Shown here: one piece after another, positions 43,268 to 55,019 of the stretch
Position numbering within the stretch: the first letter of the stretch is position 1
Layout of the letters: each line of letters opens with the position of its first letter
Origin: Pycnopodia helianthoides
Lineage: Eukaryota; Echinodermata; Asteroidea; Forcipulatida; Asteriidae
Assembly (NCBI GenBank): GCA_032158295.1
Contig: CM063255.1
Location: forward strand, 19,303,094-19,367,093
DNA: 64,000 nt
Direction: 5' to 3'
The notes under the pieces: model-generated
The model's database searches: none
Seen by the model: the letters and a program-made list of their open reading frames with translations, nothing else
Told to the model about the DNA's origin: nothing
Program-made: the position numbers and the translations under genes

Positions 43268-44468
43268 GTGAGTAATAAGCTACTTTTAATGACACTAAGT
43301 ACCGCGAGCACTAGACAATCATCCTGAAACAAGGGACTGTCTTGTGTTTCTCAACATTTATTCCTTCCCCTAAAAATTAAGCTCATTGTTTGCATTTTCA
43401 AAAGTTCAACACTATTTTTTTTTAATTCAATTTTAATAACTCCTTCAAATTCAATTACTCCTTAAATCCCCCCATTGCTCTTGAAATTTAACAGGTTGTA
43501 CCCTGAGTTTGACATACATAAATGAAATGCATAAAGCAGCCATAGATCAAGCACAAACTCTAAATTAGCAAAAACTATATTCAGAAAGTTCCAAAGTCGG
43601 AGGTCCTATCACCAACACATCACTCATTTGCGACACAACACCTTAATGTTTAATGTATGTACATATTGTATTTTATGTACGAAGTATTTCATGCATGGTA
43701 TTTACAGTAATGGAGACTGAGCTTGATTTCATGTGTACTGACAGGTGTTTTTACACATGGAATACCATGACTTAAAAGAATTAAAAGAGGGTTTTCGATA
43801 AAAAACTATTTGTATGTAATAGAGGCATTTATGTTTATTTCCAAAGGTATGTGGTGATTTTTCACATGAGAAAAGTTCACTTCATACACAAACAAAATTT
43901 CCTAATTAATTTGACTTAATTTTCTAACCTCAAAGCTTGAATTTGTTAATGAAATCAAACAACTATGCACATCAGTTGAAATGTAATTTCTTCCTCTAAC
44001 AAATAAACTAACACTTGTAACATGTGAAAATAATCATAATGAAAGTTATCTAATGATGTCTAGGTAAAGTGGATAATTATTGACCTTCCCTGCCCTGTTT
44101 AAGGAGTAAATAATTCAATGTTTAATTGTGAGCAACTGATAAAGGAGAAAATAGAATTAGTTGTTGCAAACTGCTCACCAACCAAAAGGACCATTGGTAT
44201 AGATGCAAAAATTTGATATTGACCTGACATTTCGACCCTTGCAGAGTCTCTCTTTTTTTAGCTTTCGAAAAAGACTCTTTTTGGGTCAAAATGTCTAACA
44301 AATTTTTGCAACTGATAAAGAGTAATATTGTGATACTTCCATTAGCCTTTAGTGCATTAAAAGTCTCAATTAAAGAAGATTAATCATACAAAGTCAAACA
44401 ATGGTATTAAAATGAATATATTTGGTAATAAACAATAATAACATGAATTGTTATGATTAATCCATCAG

Positions 44469-44560
44469 ATAAATGGACAGACTGTCAGGCTTTGTTAGAT
44501 GCTGGTTACAGAGAGGATGGTATCTACACTATCTATCCCTTCCAGAATAACAGATTTTAG
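44469..44560 (+). pseudogene. First fibrinogen-domain exon (N-terminal subdomain), ends at a stop
   Basis: After an ATCCATCAG acceptor, phase 1, it reads KWTDCQALLDAGYREDGIYT then IYPFQNNRF, the canonical DC..ll..G....G.Y.I.P entry of fibrinogen-related domains. TAG follows in frame at 44558 where family members continue with .VYCDM. No donor GT is present near the end, so the exon is truncated or mutated. Confidence 0.75.
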
Positions 44561-45270
44561 GCCAAGTCTTTGAGCCTCAAATAATTTATTACTACTAGAC
44601 AGGCTGGTGGGTTGCCGTGGGGCATATTTTGCTTCGTGGTCGGATGTTGGTGCAATTAACTGACCATGTGTTACAAATTAACTTCCCATTGGTCTTTTAT
44701 TTGTTTCACGGCTTGCGGGCAGCGTCCCCCCTTGGATCCACCATGGATCCACTGTCCACGTGGCAAAGACAGTCACTTTTGTTTGAGCAGTCCTTGTATT
44801 AACTTGTTTTCTTGTGCTTAAGAAATACAGTTTCGTTAAATTCCCACCACCTTCCCCTGCATTCCACCTTGTCAACCATTGGGATGTTTTAAACATGATT
44901 GCTTGTAAGGACTCTAATCATCATGTTGGCATGAGATAGCAAGCATGGGGCCAACGTACGATCTCATTTTTCCCACTGGGTTTGAGTTTGCGTATCCGGC
45001 TACTATCCCATTTGGGGTCTTTGCAAGCACATCGGCGGAATTTCATTGTGTACACCTTCATAGTCCTCGGGTGTATTCATTCAATTAGTACTTTCTGAAG
45101 CATTTGCTCTTTATTTTGTTGTTTTATACCTGTTGGCAAATTTAGCTTTGAAACTTATTCTGCCATTGACCTGCTACCACTATAATATTTTATTTGATTT
45201 GATTAACATGCAACCCATGTATGCCATTTGAGTTGTTATTTAACTCTTCCCCTTACATTTATTAAATGAT
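44561..45270. other. Intronic sequence, nothing recognised
   Basis: No YCDM/GGGWT-encoding exon could be found between 44561 and 47384. A somewhat GC-richer patch lies near 44700-44760. Confidence 0.4.
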
Positions 45271-45735
45271 GATTTCGCGGATTGGATTACTACCGGAAAT
45301 CAATTTGGGGTATTTTTGTATAAGATTTCGCGGATTGGATTACTACCGGAAATCAATGTTGATAATAATTGTATGAGATTTCGCGGGTTGGATTACTACC
45401 GGAAATCAATTTTGATACAATTTGTATATGAGATATCGCCGGTTGGACTACTACCGGAAATCAGTTTTGATAATAATTGTATGAGATTTCACGGGTTGGA
45501 CTACTACCGGAAATCAGTTTTGATAATAATTGTATGAGATTTCGCGGGTTGGACTACTACCGGAAATCAGTTTTGGTAATAATTGTATGAGATTTCGCGG
45601 GTTGGACTACTACCGGAAATCAATTTTATTGATAAAAATTGTATGAGATTTCGCGGGTTGGACTACTACCGGAAATCATTTTTGTTAATGTTTAAAATCT
45701 TGCGGATTAAACTACTGCCGGAGATCAGTACTGTT
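45271..45735 (+). repeat. 53-bp minisatellite, nine units
   Basis: GATTTCGCGG recurs at 45271, 45324, 45377, 45432, 45485, 45538, 45591 and 45647 (period 53 with two longer units), each followed by GG(A/C)TACTACCGGAAATCA and an AT-rich spacer ending ATTGTATGA. The last unit is degenerate. Because 53 is not divisible by 3 the repeat gives all-frame pseudo-ORFs. Confidence 0.9.
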
Positions 45736-47384
45736 CTTGCAAATATATTAAGAGTTGCTTTCAGTTTGCAAAAATGCAGTTTGGTTAATTGGTTGCATTT
45801 GTAACAAACTGTTCATGGTTTTTAAGATCATGTAATTTTACTCCGTATTCAATTAGAATAAAAGGGCTGCTCAAGCCACACAGTACAAACACCATGTGTC
45901 TTTACTTGTCTTATGTGGTAAAAATGAAGGAATAAAGGTGTGTGAAATGACAATGCATACAGGCTGGATTGTAAGTACATCAAATTATATTTTATTCCAA
46001 TTAGCATTCATTTAATCATTCAGAATCAATGACATTCAGACATTTATTTCCACCATTTGCATGTATGTACAAACAGTACACTTTCCAGGCTTCTCCCTCC
46101 CTACTACCTAAAAGCGTACAACAGAAAATGCTGAATTAGTTCACACTATTTGTGCTTCATATCATGGGACTTCATCGTTGATCCACCACTGACTAAATGA
46201 CATCCTCGTAATACTCTAGACTTAACAACAAGTCGTTGTACGTATTTGGGGCTAAATGGATCAATTCACTCAACGTCATAATGAAAATAATCTGTATGAC
46301 GTGTGATATGATGGCTGGGAGTTAGGATGGCTGGCACTCAATTCTAATCAGCAATGAGTAGTACAAACCAGAGATCTTACTGTGAGCTTAGCCATCACTT
46401 ACTGGCATGATACAAATAGACAACATTAACATTTTATTTTATTTTATGAAGCGTACACAGCAGCAGACCCCCTCTTAAAACTTTGCAGCGAGGCACCCAA
46501 CCACAGTGCTTTGGCACATATCAAGAAAAACATAACAATTTCAAAATGGTAGATCCCAACCCCGTGATACTCCGTGATATCCTGCAGTGTACCAATACAC
46601 ACGTTTTAGGAGGGGTTTCAATCAATGGGGGTCGTCAATTTGGTCAGGAGGGGTGGTGGAAAAAATGTTTCCCCATAGCTCATGCACAAACTCCTATCTC
46701 TGCGGCATGTGCGCCACAGATCACTACCACAGCTTAACCTATCAAATGGGCCTGCCACACCTTTGTGACAGGATGGCGTAACACCGTTGGCCCAAAACAG
46801 GTGCATCGGTGCAGGGTTAAAGCCCTTGGTTTAAGTACACTCTTGAAAATGTTCATAATTTAGAGTGGCCCCTAAGTAGGTATATATTATGTGATGTAGT
46901 TTGTTAAAAATTGATTTGTACCTAAACATGTATGATGAAAACATCTCTGTAGTATATGGAAGTACTGAAGAACAATAATACACACTTCCTACAAGAAATT
47001 TTAAGACCTACATGTTCTGATGTTTAACAATTAAAGACTTATGATTGTTTGTCTTCATGGTAAATATGACTGCAAATCATTTATCCCCAAATTCAACGAG
47101 GGCTTCCTCAAATGATGTAAAAAGTAAATATATTGTGATAATTTTTGAATCCTTTATTTTAGTAAAGCGTTTTTGCATCATTTAATTAAGACATAAATAA
47201 CGGGGAAAAAATGTATACGAAAACTTGTGCGGAAGTCTTCACTAACCATTTTTATCTTGTCAGAGTTTTGATTGTTTAAAACTGAAAAAATAACAAAATA
47301 TTGAAGATAAAACTGAAACTATTGTTCAAATTTGATCTTTACAACACATTGTCAGCTTATACGATTTCACTCTTTTCTTTCTAG
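45736..47384. other. Intronic sequence with an unassigned GC-richer patch
   Basis: 46465-46830 is less AT-rich and contains overlapping short ORFs on both strands; it may be a mobile-element remnant but I recognise no motif. The rest shows nothing. Confidence 0.4.
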
Positions 47385-47646
47385 GTGGTCCAGCGGCGCT
47401 ATGATGGATCAGTCAATTTCAACCTCGGTTGGGCAGATTACAAGGATGGCTTTGGGTCAATGGATGGTGAGTTCTGGCTTGGCAATGAGGTTCTACATAA
47501 GCTGACTGACACTGAAGGGAACTGGACAATCCGTTTGGACCTCATCAATGAACATAACAGCACTGGTTATTTGATAGAGACACCCTTTCACATCGGACCT
47601 GACAACTACACCCTGTCCATGGAGCACTTCAGTGTACAACCAACTG
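47385..47646 (+). CDS. Fibrinogen-domain middle exon
   Basis: Preceded by TTTTCTTTCTAG and followed by a GTATGT donor, phase 0 in, phase 1 out. It reads VVQRRYDGSVNFNLGWADYK, DGFGSMDGEFWLGNEVLHKL and FHIGPDNYTLSMEHFS, the classic Q.R.DGSV.F...W..Y..GFG...GEFWLGN block. The calcium-site/ligand-pocket half that should follow (the CA..YHGAWWY region) is not encoded in the next 270 bp nor anywhere I could find. The next exon is already discoidin. Confidence 0.9.
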
Positions 47647-47917
47647 GTATGTATACAATTGCTTGTATTAATCATGACTAGTAGGACTACACTAAGTTTA
47701 AAATATATTTTCATGAAATACAACCAATGACTCCATATTCATTAAATGTTTTGATTCTTTATATGGGACATTTAAACAGTGAATCTATTTAAAATAAAAT
47801 ACAGCAATTTAAACCCCATCAGGTGACTTTTGGCAATGTGAACAATTATGTATAAATATAAACACTATGCCATTATGAATTTCATTATATAGTCTGGTGC
47901 GTTGTGTTTAGTTTCAG

Positions 47918-48702
47918 TTGGTAGATATTGTGGACATGCCCTTGGATTGGAAAACAGGAGAATCAGTGATGATCAAATCACAGCATCTAGTGAGTTAGTT
48001 CATTTCATCAGCCAAGTAATGCACGACTGAACCTGAACCGTTGTTGGGTACCAGCTAAAGGGCAATACAGAGGTTCATGGCTTCAAGTAGATATGGGTAC
48101 AGAGCCTGTGCAGATTGAGGGTGTCATCACACAGGGCCGTGTATACTCTGATTCCTATGTGAAACATTACCAGGTACAACATAGCATTGATGGTAATGCA
48201 TGGCTGTATGTGAAGAGGACCTCTACTTCACAGGTAAGAGTGTACAACAAAGATACCCTCCATCCCAACATTTATTTATTTATTTATTTATTTATTTTGT
48301 CTTATTTAACAAGGGTAGCCCCATCAGTTATCAAAGAACTGTTCTCCCTGGGGGCCCTGTGGTCACATGAAACAAGCACATAATTTACAGAGTAAAATGG
48401 GCCTAAAACTAAGCTAAAAAACAGCAAGCCCAAAAAGGAAACATGTTTTCCTTATAAACAAAGACACTTCAATAAAGCTGTACAGTCATTAATCATGATT
48501 TAAGTATTAACTATTATAAAATCATTTATTTCTGATCATGTCCATGTCTAATTTCATTGACAGACATTTGTTGGCAACACTGATAGAGTCACCCCGGTTA
48601 CCAATATATTCAAGCAGCCTATTCAAGCACGGTACATCCGCATCAGACCAACAGCCTGGATTGATTACCCTGCAATACGAATTGAACTCCTTGGCTGCAG
48701 AG
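47918..48702 (+). CDS. F5/8 type C (discoidin) domain 1, two exons, one frameshift
   Basis: Exons 47918-48233 (acceptor GTTTCAG, donor GTAAGA) and 48564-48702 (acceptor ATTGACAG, donor GTAAGT). Motifs: CGHALGLENRRISDDQITAS at the start, NRCWVPAKG, GSWLQVDMG, IEGVITQGR, VQHSIDG.AW, and VTNIFKQPIQARYIRIRPTA plus IRIELLGC at the end, all standard for the family. One base is missing near 48011-48014 (between HFIS and SNARL); allowing for it makes the exon phase-consistent. (TTTA)n and a moderately repetitive segment (48300-48400) occupy the intron. Confidence 0.85.
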
Positions 48703-50363
48703 GTAAGTGATATGACTCAGTGATGTCTGGTGCTAAGCACTCAGTATGTTCTCAAATAACAAGTTTATGATACAGAATTTCTTTCATTTAATTGAGACTT
48801 GACAAACTAAATTCAAATGACATTCTGTTCTTCATTACACTTTTCCCATGAATGATCGCTAGACCAAGTAGTTGATGTTCTTCTGTGGTGGCACTGCAAG
48901 CTGACTTGGTGGATAAACATGACCTCAGCCTGCTTGATATGCCTGATTTGTATGGAACTCATACCCTATTTGCACATCATATCACTATATCTTATTGACC
49001 TTGGTCAGGTTTTTATATGCTCAGACAAACCCCCTGTGGTCTGTGTGTTTAAATCTAGACCTTCTAAGATTAGCACTTGAGACTAATTCCCCTCAAATGC
49101 CACCTCATCAAAGTAACAATATTACAGCCATGTTAAGACTGATTATACTGTCTCACCATAATCAACTGTGTTTTTATTTCAATGTTATATACATGGAAAC
49201 ATGTCAATGGTAGAGTGTAAGAATTGTACAAAGCCATCTGATATCCAGAGTAAACTGGATTGTACTGGGTTTGTGATGTGTGAATAAATCAACATTTTAT
49301 TGACCTCAGCAATCTGACTACTGATTGAGATTTCATTACTGTACAATCCTGTGACAGCAGACAATGATTGCATACTGTTACACTCCAGCAATGTCTCTCC
49401 CTATCACAGCATAACTTGATGACAATATAGACCAGTGTCAAATAAGGTCCAATACTAAATATCAAGCAACTGTAGAATGGTGCACTTAACAATAAAACAA
49501 GATAATCTGTTATGAGTGGATTGATATATATAAAACAACATTCACTATTCACAGAACTCATACCATTAGTGCTGTTGGTCAATGAATTGTCATCAATCTT
49601 AGATAGGGGCTCCAAGGTCAAATCGTTTTTGTGATGTACTTATTTTCAACCTCACGTTAAAATGTTGTTAAATTGCCATTGTATTTAATACCCTGCCAGT
49701 GCAAAACTTGTCAACATCAAAAAAACATCCATTGGAATCAGTTTGGTCTACATGGGTCTGTACATTTTGTCTACGGGAGTTAATGATTCATTCCTGACTT
49801 TTTCAGAACAAAATTGGAAAAATATGGCATCATTAGATTTTAACAACAAAAGGGTCTTTACGTTCTAAGAGAAATTTGTGTCAGTCAAAAGGTCAAGTTC
49901 AAGGCTGTTTTGATTAAACCAAAAATCACTGCATACAAAATGTTACATTTCGCAAATTCTTTTCATAGTTTCATGTTTCATGACAATACTAATTAATGAA
50001 ATAAAATTAATGCAGTGTGTTTTTGCATGAATAGTGCATGCCTTGTTCATACTTAATGTGGATTTTCTCCAATCATGGGGAAATATCTTGGCATGATTGT
50101 TTTTGTCATGAAAATTCTCTTCACATGAATTATAAAACCAGGTTTTAAGGAATAGATCATTCAGAAAACATAACTATGACAAAATTTATACTATGAATGT
50201 CCTCCATACACTAGGGGAAATATCATAACACGACTCTTTGTGTCAAGACATTTACTCTTGTTATGTAGTACAAACCATACATTTTGAAAAACATAAGTAT
50301 AAAATTAATCATACTCTTTTGGATTACTCATGGGCAACATTTATTTATTTAATATCTCTTCAG
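48703..50363 (+). other. Intron between the two discoidin domains
   Basis: Phase-1 intron of 1661 bp. No coding signal or repeat shared elsewhere noted. Confidence 0.5.
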
Positions 50364-51334
50364 TTGATGGAGTTTGTGGCAATAGTTTGGGAATGGAAGA
50401 TGGTAGCATCCCTGGGTGAGAGAATCTCCACATCCTCTACTGATGAAGCGGTCTGCAGCCGGAACCCTAAAGGACGGCTAAGTGTGAATGGGGGTTGGTG
50501 TCCCACATCGAGCGATAAAGACAGTGCATGGTATCAGGTAGATTTACAGCAGCCAGCATTGATTCAAGGTGTAATAACACAGGGCTACTACATAACGGAC
50601 TTCTGGGTAACAGAGTTTATAGTGTCTCAAAGTGGCAATGAACTAGACTGGCGATACATAGGAGGGACATCCAAGGACAATGCACAGGTATGACATCATA
50701 CATAAATGGCAAAAAATTATCATGCAGATAAATGAATTGAAACATCAACAACATAATAAGCAATGCCTAAGAAGTTAATATTGTTTTATTCAATGATTCA
50801 CTAAACAGCATGGGCACAATTCCTTCCAAATCAACAAGCATGATACCAATATTGTGCTGTATTTTCCATGTTGTATTTACACATAGGAATTCAGTCAACA
50901 TTAATAATACTATCTATTAAACCACTGCAGCTTTTGTACACTGAGCCTTCATAACTTGATTCCTCTGCAGTATAAGTAGCACCAATCACAGGATAACTTC
51001 TTAAGACCCTTGTGTATTCCAATCCTAGCTCTGAGATGACTAGTTGTCAATGAGAATCAAACGTATTTTATTTAAGAATCATGATTCGTCCAAAATACAT
51101 ATAGCAGCATATATAAAAGCAGAACTTCATTAAAACCATTCTAGCTCTAAGATGATTAGTATTCAATGAGCATCAATTTTGTTTTCTTTCACAGAGATTT
51201 CCTGGGAATAGTGACAGCTACATCAGAGTAACCAACATGTTCAATGAGGAAATCAGAGCACGCTACATCGCATCATACCAACTAGTATCGAGGCAATCGT
51301 CCATCAATGCGTATTGAACTCCTTGGATGTAATG
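50364..51334 (+). CDS. F5/8 type C (discoidin) domain 2, two exons, three frameshifts
   Basis: Exons 50364-50687 and 51195-51334 in the same phase pattern as domain 1 (in at 1, internal 0, out at 1), so the two domains arose by duplication of a two-exon unit. Reads VCGNSLGMEDGSIP, ISTSSTDEAVCSRNPKGR, AWYQVDLQQPALIQGVITQG, EFIVSQSGNELDWRYIGG, then RVTNMFNEEIRARYI and RPSMRIELLGCN. One extra base lies at 50414-50416 (GGG), and one base each is missing at about 51268 and 51285. Splice sites are intact. Confidence 0.85.
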
Positions 51335-52796
51335 GTAAGGTCATCTTATCTCTTGTGTTTATTTCAAAACTAAAACATATCCATATGGAAATGTCTTCTC
51401 TTCCGCTCAATCTGACGTGTGCATAGACCAAATGAGCATTTTTACACGCTAAAGTCAGTTTTCGAAATAAGTGCGTTTCTTTCCAGCATTGGGGTGCCCG
51501 GGAGTTACTTGGGAAACCTTTCAACAATTATAATATCAACAAATAATATAGCACCTTCTCTGTACTTTTGTTGGAAAAAATATAGTAATGCTGCACAATG
51601 TCGTCACTTTTTTGCGTTGGAGAAGACCAAAAAGCGAGTTTCAATTGCACATCAGCCGCTCTCGCAAGCCCTCACTCATTTCATTGTGGTCAGGCGGCTT
51701 TGGTGTGAGCAGCTAATGAATAATCTGATCATTAGCTTTCTTCTGGTATAAAACTTGTTTTGATTGGTTGTATATTGTTGTCGGAAAAAAAAAGGAAACT
51801 TAACCGTTTGACCAATAACCTCCAGTCTGAATTGGCTTTTTGCCCTAGAAGTCCCAGATGCACGCGCATGTAAACAGATACTATGAAGTCATCATAGCTA
51901 AATCGACGTCTTTTATCGTAAAATGCTACACTTAAACAATGTTTATATATCTTTTTAAATTTTTATTAAGATATAACATTATTTTGTTTGATACCACTGA
52001 AGTTTTGTGGGATTTTTAAAGAGAACTTTTTAAAATTAGAGCCATTTTACTGTTTTAATTTACTTGATCGCACCATTAAAGTCGCAGGGTAGAAAGATGC
52101 ATTTTTCCAACCGCGCCAAATTTCATTTATGACAAGCATTATTCTCCATGAGTTTGTGTTGTTTTTCAAGACTCCACTGCTTTCTGCTCCTGTAAACGTC
52201 CATAAAGATATGATCAAAGATGAGGTAAGTTTATTATTTTGCTTTATTAATTGTAAATCGTCATAAAAATAAAAATAAGCTAAACCATCAGTTAATTTCC
52301 TCAAGATTTGTCAGAATTATCATCAATGATGTTGACTTGTCATGATTCATGTACAATGCCAGCAGTAGTCCATCCATTTCCGTCATACTGCTCACTTTGC
52401 CAAAAGCGTAGTTATACTGAAGCATTTGAACGATGATTGATATTATCGGCATTTATTAATAATTGTGTTAGTTATTGAAGATAATTTATGCCCCTACCTA
52501 GCTTGACAATTTAGTTACACAAACACTCCGATTTCATAGAGCCCAATTTCATAGAGTTACTTTAAAGCAGAAAATATTGCTTACAATTTTCTGCTAAGCA
52601 GGATACCAGTAACAAATTGTACACGTGACATAGTAGTTTGGCTGGTAACTTTAGTCTGGTAAGCATAATTTGTTGTGCTTAGCTACTTTTTGTGATTGAT
52701 GATTGATTGATGCAAAGATATATCAATTATATTATTATCAATCAATTACTTTTTTGTTCTTTTCCACACAAGGTTCGATGAGTGATGGCATGTTCT
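51335..52796. other. Intergenic or intron, no exon recognised
   Basis: No terminal exon of the fibrinogen/discoidin gene could be identified. ORF 51419-51751 has no domain. Confidence 0.4.
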
Positions 52797-53332
52797 TTAA
52801 GAAACCAGCAAAGGGTTAATTAGGCCCATCTATTTCAAGGGAAGAGAAGAGTGAGAGTTGGTCAACCTGAAAGTTCTTTAAACTTCGTATAGTTGACACA
52901 AAGTTTGAGGAGGAGCAACTGTACTGCCTCGTACATTATATTGGTTGGCCATCTAAATTTGATGAGTGGCATTTTTCCTCAGACATACTAGACGTTCCAG
53001 AGGAGTTTTTAAAGTCTGATGAATCTGGAAGACGTCTTTCTTTTGAATCTCCGAATTGCTGTGAAGGAGGCACTGCCAGAGGAAGGTGGATAGTTTTGTT
53101 GAACTGAGAGTGCAAATAACGAAGGATATTTTCACTGAACTGCAAGCTCTTGGCACCCCAAAGAAACGTGGACAGTATTTGTTGTCGGATATTAACAGTT
53201 TTAATGAGTTTTAGGAAATGGTTGGAACCTAAGAGTAATCAACAAGCATATAAGGATTTTGCCTACGTGTCGGATGACAAACTGTTTTTTCGCTTGAGTG
53301 AACGTGAGCCACTCCAAGGATTTTGCTGTTGA
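52797..53332 (+). pseudogene. Intronless chromo/tudor-knot-like domain pseudogene, three frames
   Basis: Three consecutive plus-strand segments make one protein-like series: 52871-53105 with LRIVDTKFEEEQLYCLVHYI and GWPSKFDEWH (a YCLVHY.GW...DEW chromo-barrel signature), 53098-53214 with VELRVQITKDIFTELQALG and KKRGQYLLSDINSF, and 53214-53332 with KWLEPKSNQQAYKDFAYVSD and LFFRLSEREPL. Frameshifts separate them and stops end each. I recall similar uncharacterised repeated proteins in cnidarian and echinoderm genomes, often tied to mobile elements, but cannot name the family. No introns or promoter seen. Confidence 0.5.
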
Positions 53333-53779
53333 TGGACACCCAATCTACAGTCATCGGGGATTTGTGCTCGTCGTAAAGTTTGTATTTGGTCTTGGAAACC
53401 AAGAAAATTTGCATCTTCATTCCTGAACACAGTCACACTGACTGGCTGTCGTGCTATATTATCTGAGCAGCTATCTCCCAGGCCATTGTCAACAATTTTG
53501 TACTGGGTATACAATCAGTGTAATTTTAATATCAATCCAAACACTGTGAATTGAATTGCAAGCATTACATTTGTTCTGATATTTTTGTTTTACATGTATT
53601 GATTTATAGTCATGGCCCGGTCTATTCTTATTAGGTGTTCGGGCACTTCGCCCAGAAAACCTCTTGTTTTTGTTCCGTTTTAAAAATTTTTTTAAGTACT
53701 TCTTTTTCTTATCTCTCCCGATTGTCTGCTAACAAAAGTACACTTCCCACGCTCACACAACCTTCTAACTTTACACATA
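53333..53779. other. Intergenic, nothing recognised
   Basis: The frame AVDGHPIYSHRGFVLVVKF at about 53325-53385 may extend the chromo-like pseudogene after another frameshift. The remainder shows no feature. Confidence 0.35.
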
Positions 53780-54560
53780 GTTAGATATTTATTAGGAGAC
53801 AAAACCGTTGCAGTGACGTCATGATGACGTCACCAGGTGTTGAGTTACAAGCCATTTAAGTAAAAAAAGTGATCTCATGCCAATACATGTATGTTTCTGA
53901 AAAACATAGCTACAGTATTCATATTTGGGCATATGATAGATCAAGACATGTGCAACATTTAAAAAGTTAACGCCAAATTCACACAACCTTTACTTCCGGT
54001 TGTACTGAAAGGTCAAAATTTGCCATTGTGTAATTCTTTAAAAAAACTTTCCCGGCAAAAGCATTATCTTCTGTATATCAGATCAACTTCAAATTGACAC
54101 CATGTAAGAACCTGCATAAAACCTCCATCAGGTAGTTGTGATGTCATGATGATGTCATCAGGTGTCAAAATACAGTAAATCAAAGTTTAAAAATTCATAA
54201 ATTCATAACTCAAGAAGTACATTAGCTATTAAAAACATCTATACATCATTGGAGAGGTCATGAAAAATATAGCAAATACTACACAAAGTTTTACACCATT
54301 TCACCTCGACTTCCTGTTCAAACCGGAAAATTAAAATTTCAAAATTCATACTTTAGGAAATATTCATACTTTAGGAAATATTCATCCTTTTTACATACAC
54401 ACTACTCACAAATATTACATCATGTTGTAGGTCCATAAGCATTCTCAAACTTTGCCACAGAGCTGTTACCTGTTTGACCTTCACTTCCGGTTGAAATTGG
54501 GTATGCATGACCCGCTGTCAAACCGCGGGAAAATAACTGCACTGAAAGCACACACAATGC
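53780..54560. repeat. Dispersed repeat: two copies with TGACGTCATGATGACGTCA core
   Basis: GCAGTGACGTCATGATGACG then TCACCAGGTGT at 53810-53842 and GATGTCATGATGATGTCATC then AGGTGTC at 54139-54168, each associated with CACTTCCGGTT/ACTTCCTGTTC modules and 'CTGAAAGGTCAAA'. Short duplication of TCATACTTTAGGAAATAT at 54347-54383. Confidence 0.6.
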
Positions 54561-55019
54561 GTGATCTATACCAGTTGCATTGTGAGTGGCTTTTCACTTA
54601 TTGACCACAAGGTTTAAAGTCCAAACATGCTTGTACTCAAGTCACACAACCTGGTTTTGGCAATAGCTTTGTTAGTCTCTAAAACAGCCGTCCATGCAAA
54701 CCTTGCTAACAATCAAATGTCAGGCTTTTAATCGTGTGCTTTTTTTAGGCTTTTGCTAAAGTGTGTAGGTTGTAGTGCTTTTACTAAGAGTTATTCTAGG
54801 CCACTAGAAATAACCTAAATGCAATGTATTTTCATGACAATTACCGATTAGATTGGTAAATCTTCCCCTATGGATAAAACACTGGGTTGCGCAATCACGG
54901 CAATATGTCTGAGATTGCGCCGCAGTTTATTCCTAACCTAAGGTGAACCACAGTACATACCCCCATTGGATTTGTGCATGACCAACATAAGTAATTCCTA
55001 GGTAAGTAAAGGTGTTTTT
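54561..55019. other. Sequence before the gap, nothing recognised
   Basis: No gene or repeat recognised. Confidence 0.4.

Larger units (their letters stand above)
39395..51334 (+). pseudogene. Secreted fibrinogen-related / tandem F5/8-type-C (discoidin) protein gene, broken
   Basis: Exons with matching phases: 39395-39428 (signal peptide), 43127-43267 (linker), 44469-44560 (start of fibrinogen domain), 47385-47646 (middle of fibrinogen domain), 47918-48233 and 48564-48702 (discoidin domain 1), 50364-50687 and 51195-51334 (discoidin domain 2). Each pair of flanking GT-AG sites agrees in phase once small indels are allowed for. Such a product would be an extracellular lectin-like recognition protein. 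Defects: in-frame TAG closes the first fibrinogen exon (44558-44560), the YCDM...GGGWT segment and the C-terminal half of the fibrinogen domain are absent, and single-base indels occur near 48012, 50415, 51269 and 51285. Either a recently decayed gene, or a real gene in a poor assembly. The 3' end after 51334 was not found. Confidence 0.7.

Noticed and set aside
45271..45735. CRISPR-like array
   Set aside because: The 53-bp units are repeats throughout with no unique spacers, and the genome is eukaryotic.
45316..45804. Repetitive peptide frames (KISRIGLLPE..., RGLDYYRKS...)
   Set aside because: Translation of a 53-bp minisatellite whose length is not a multiple of three; frames change from unit to unit.
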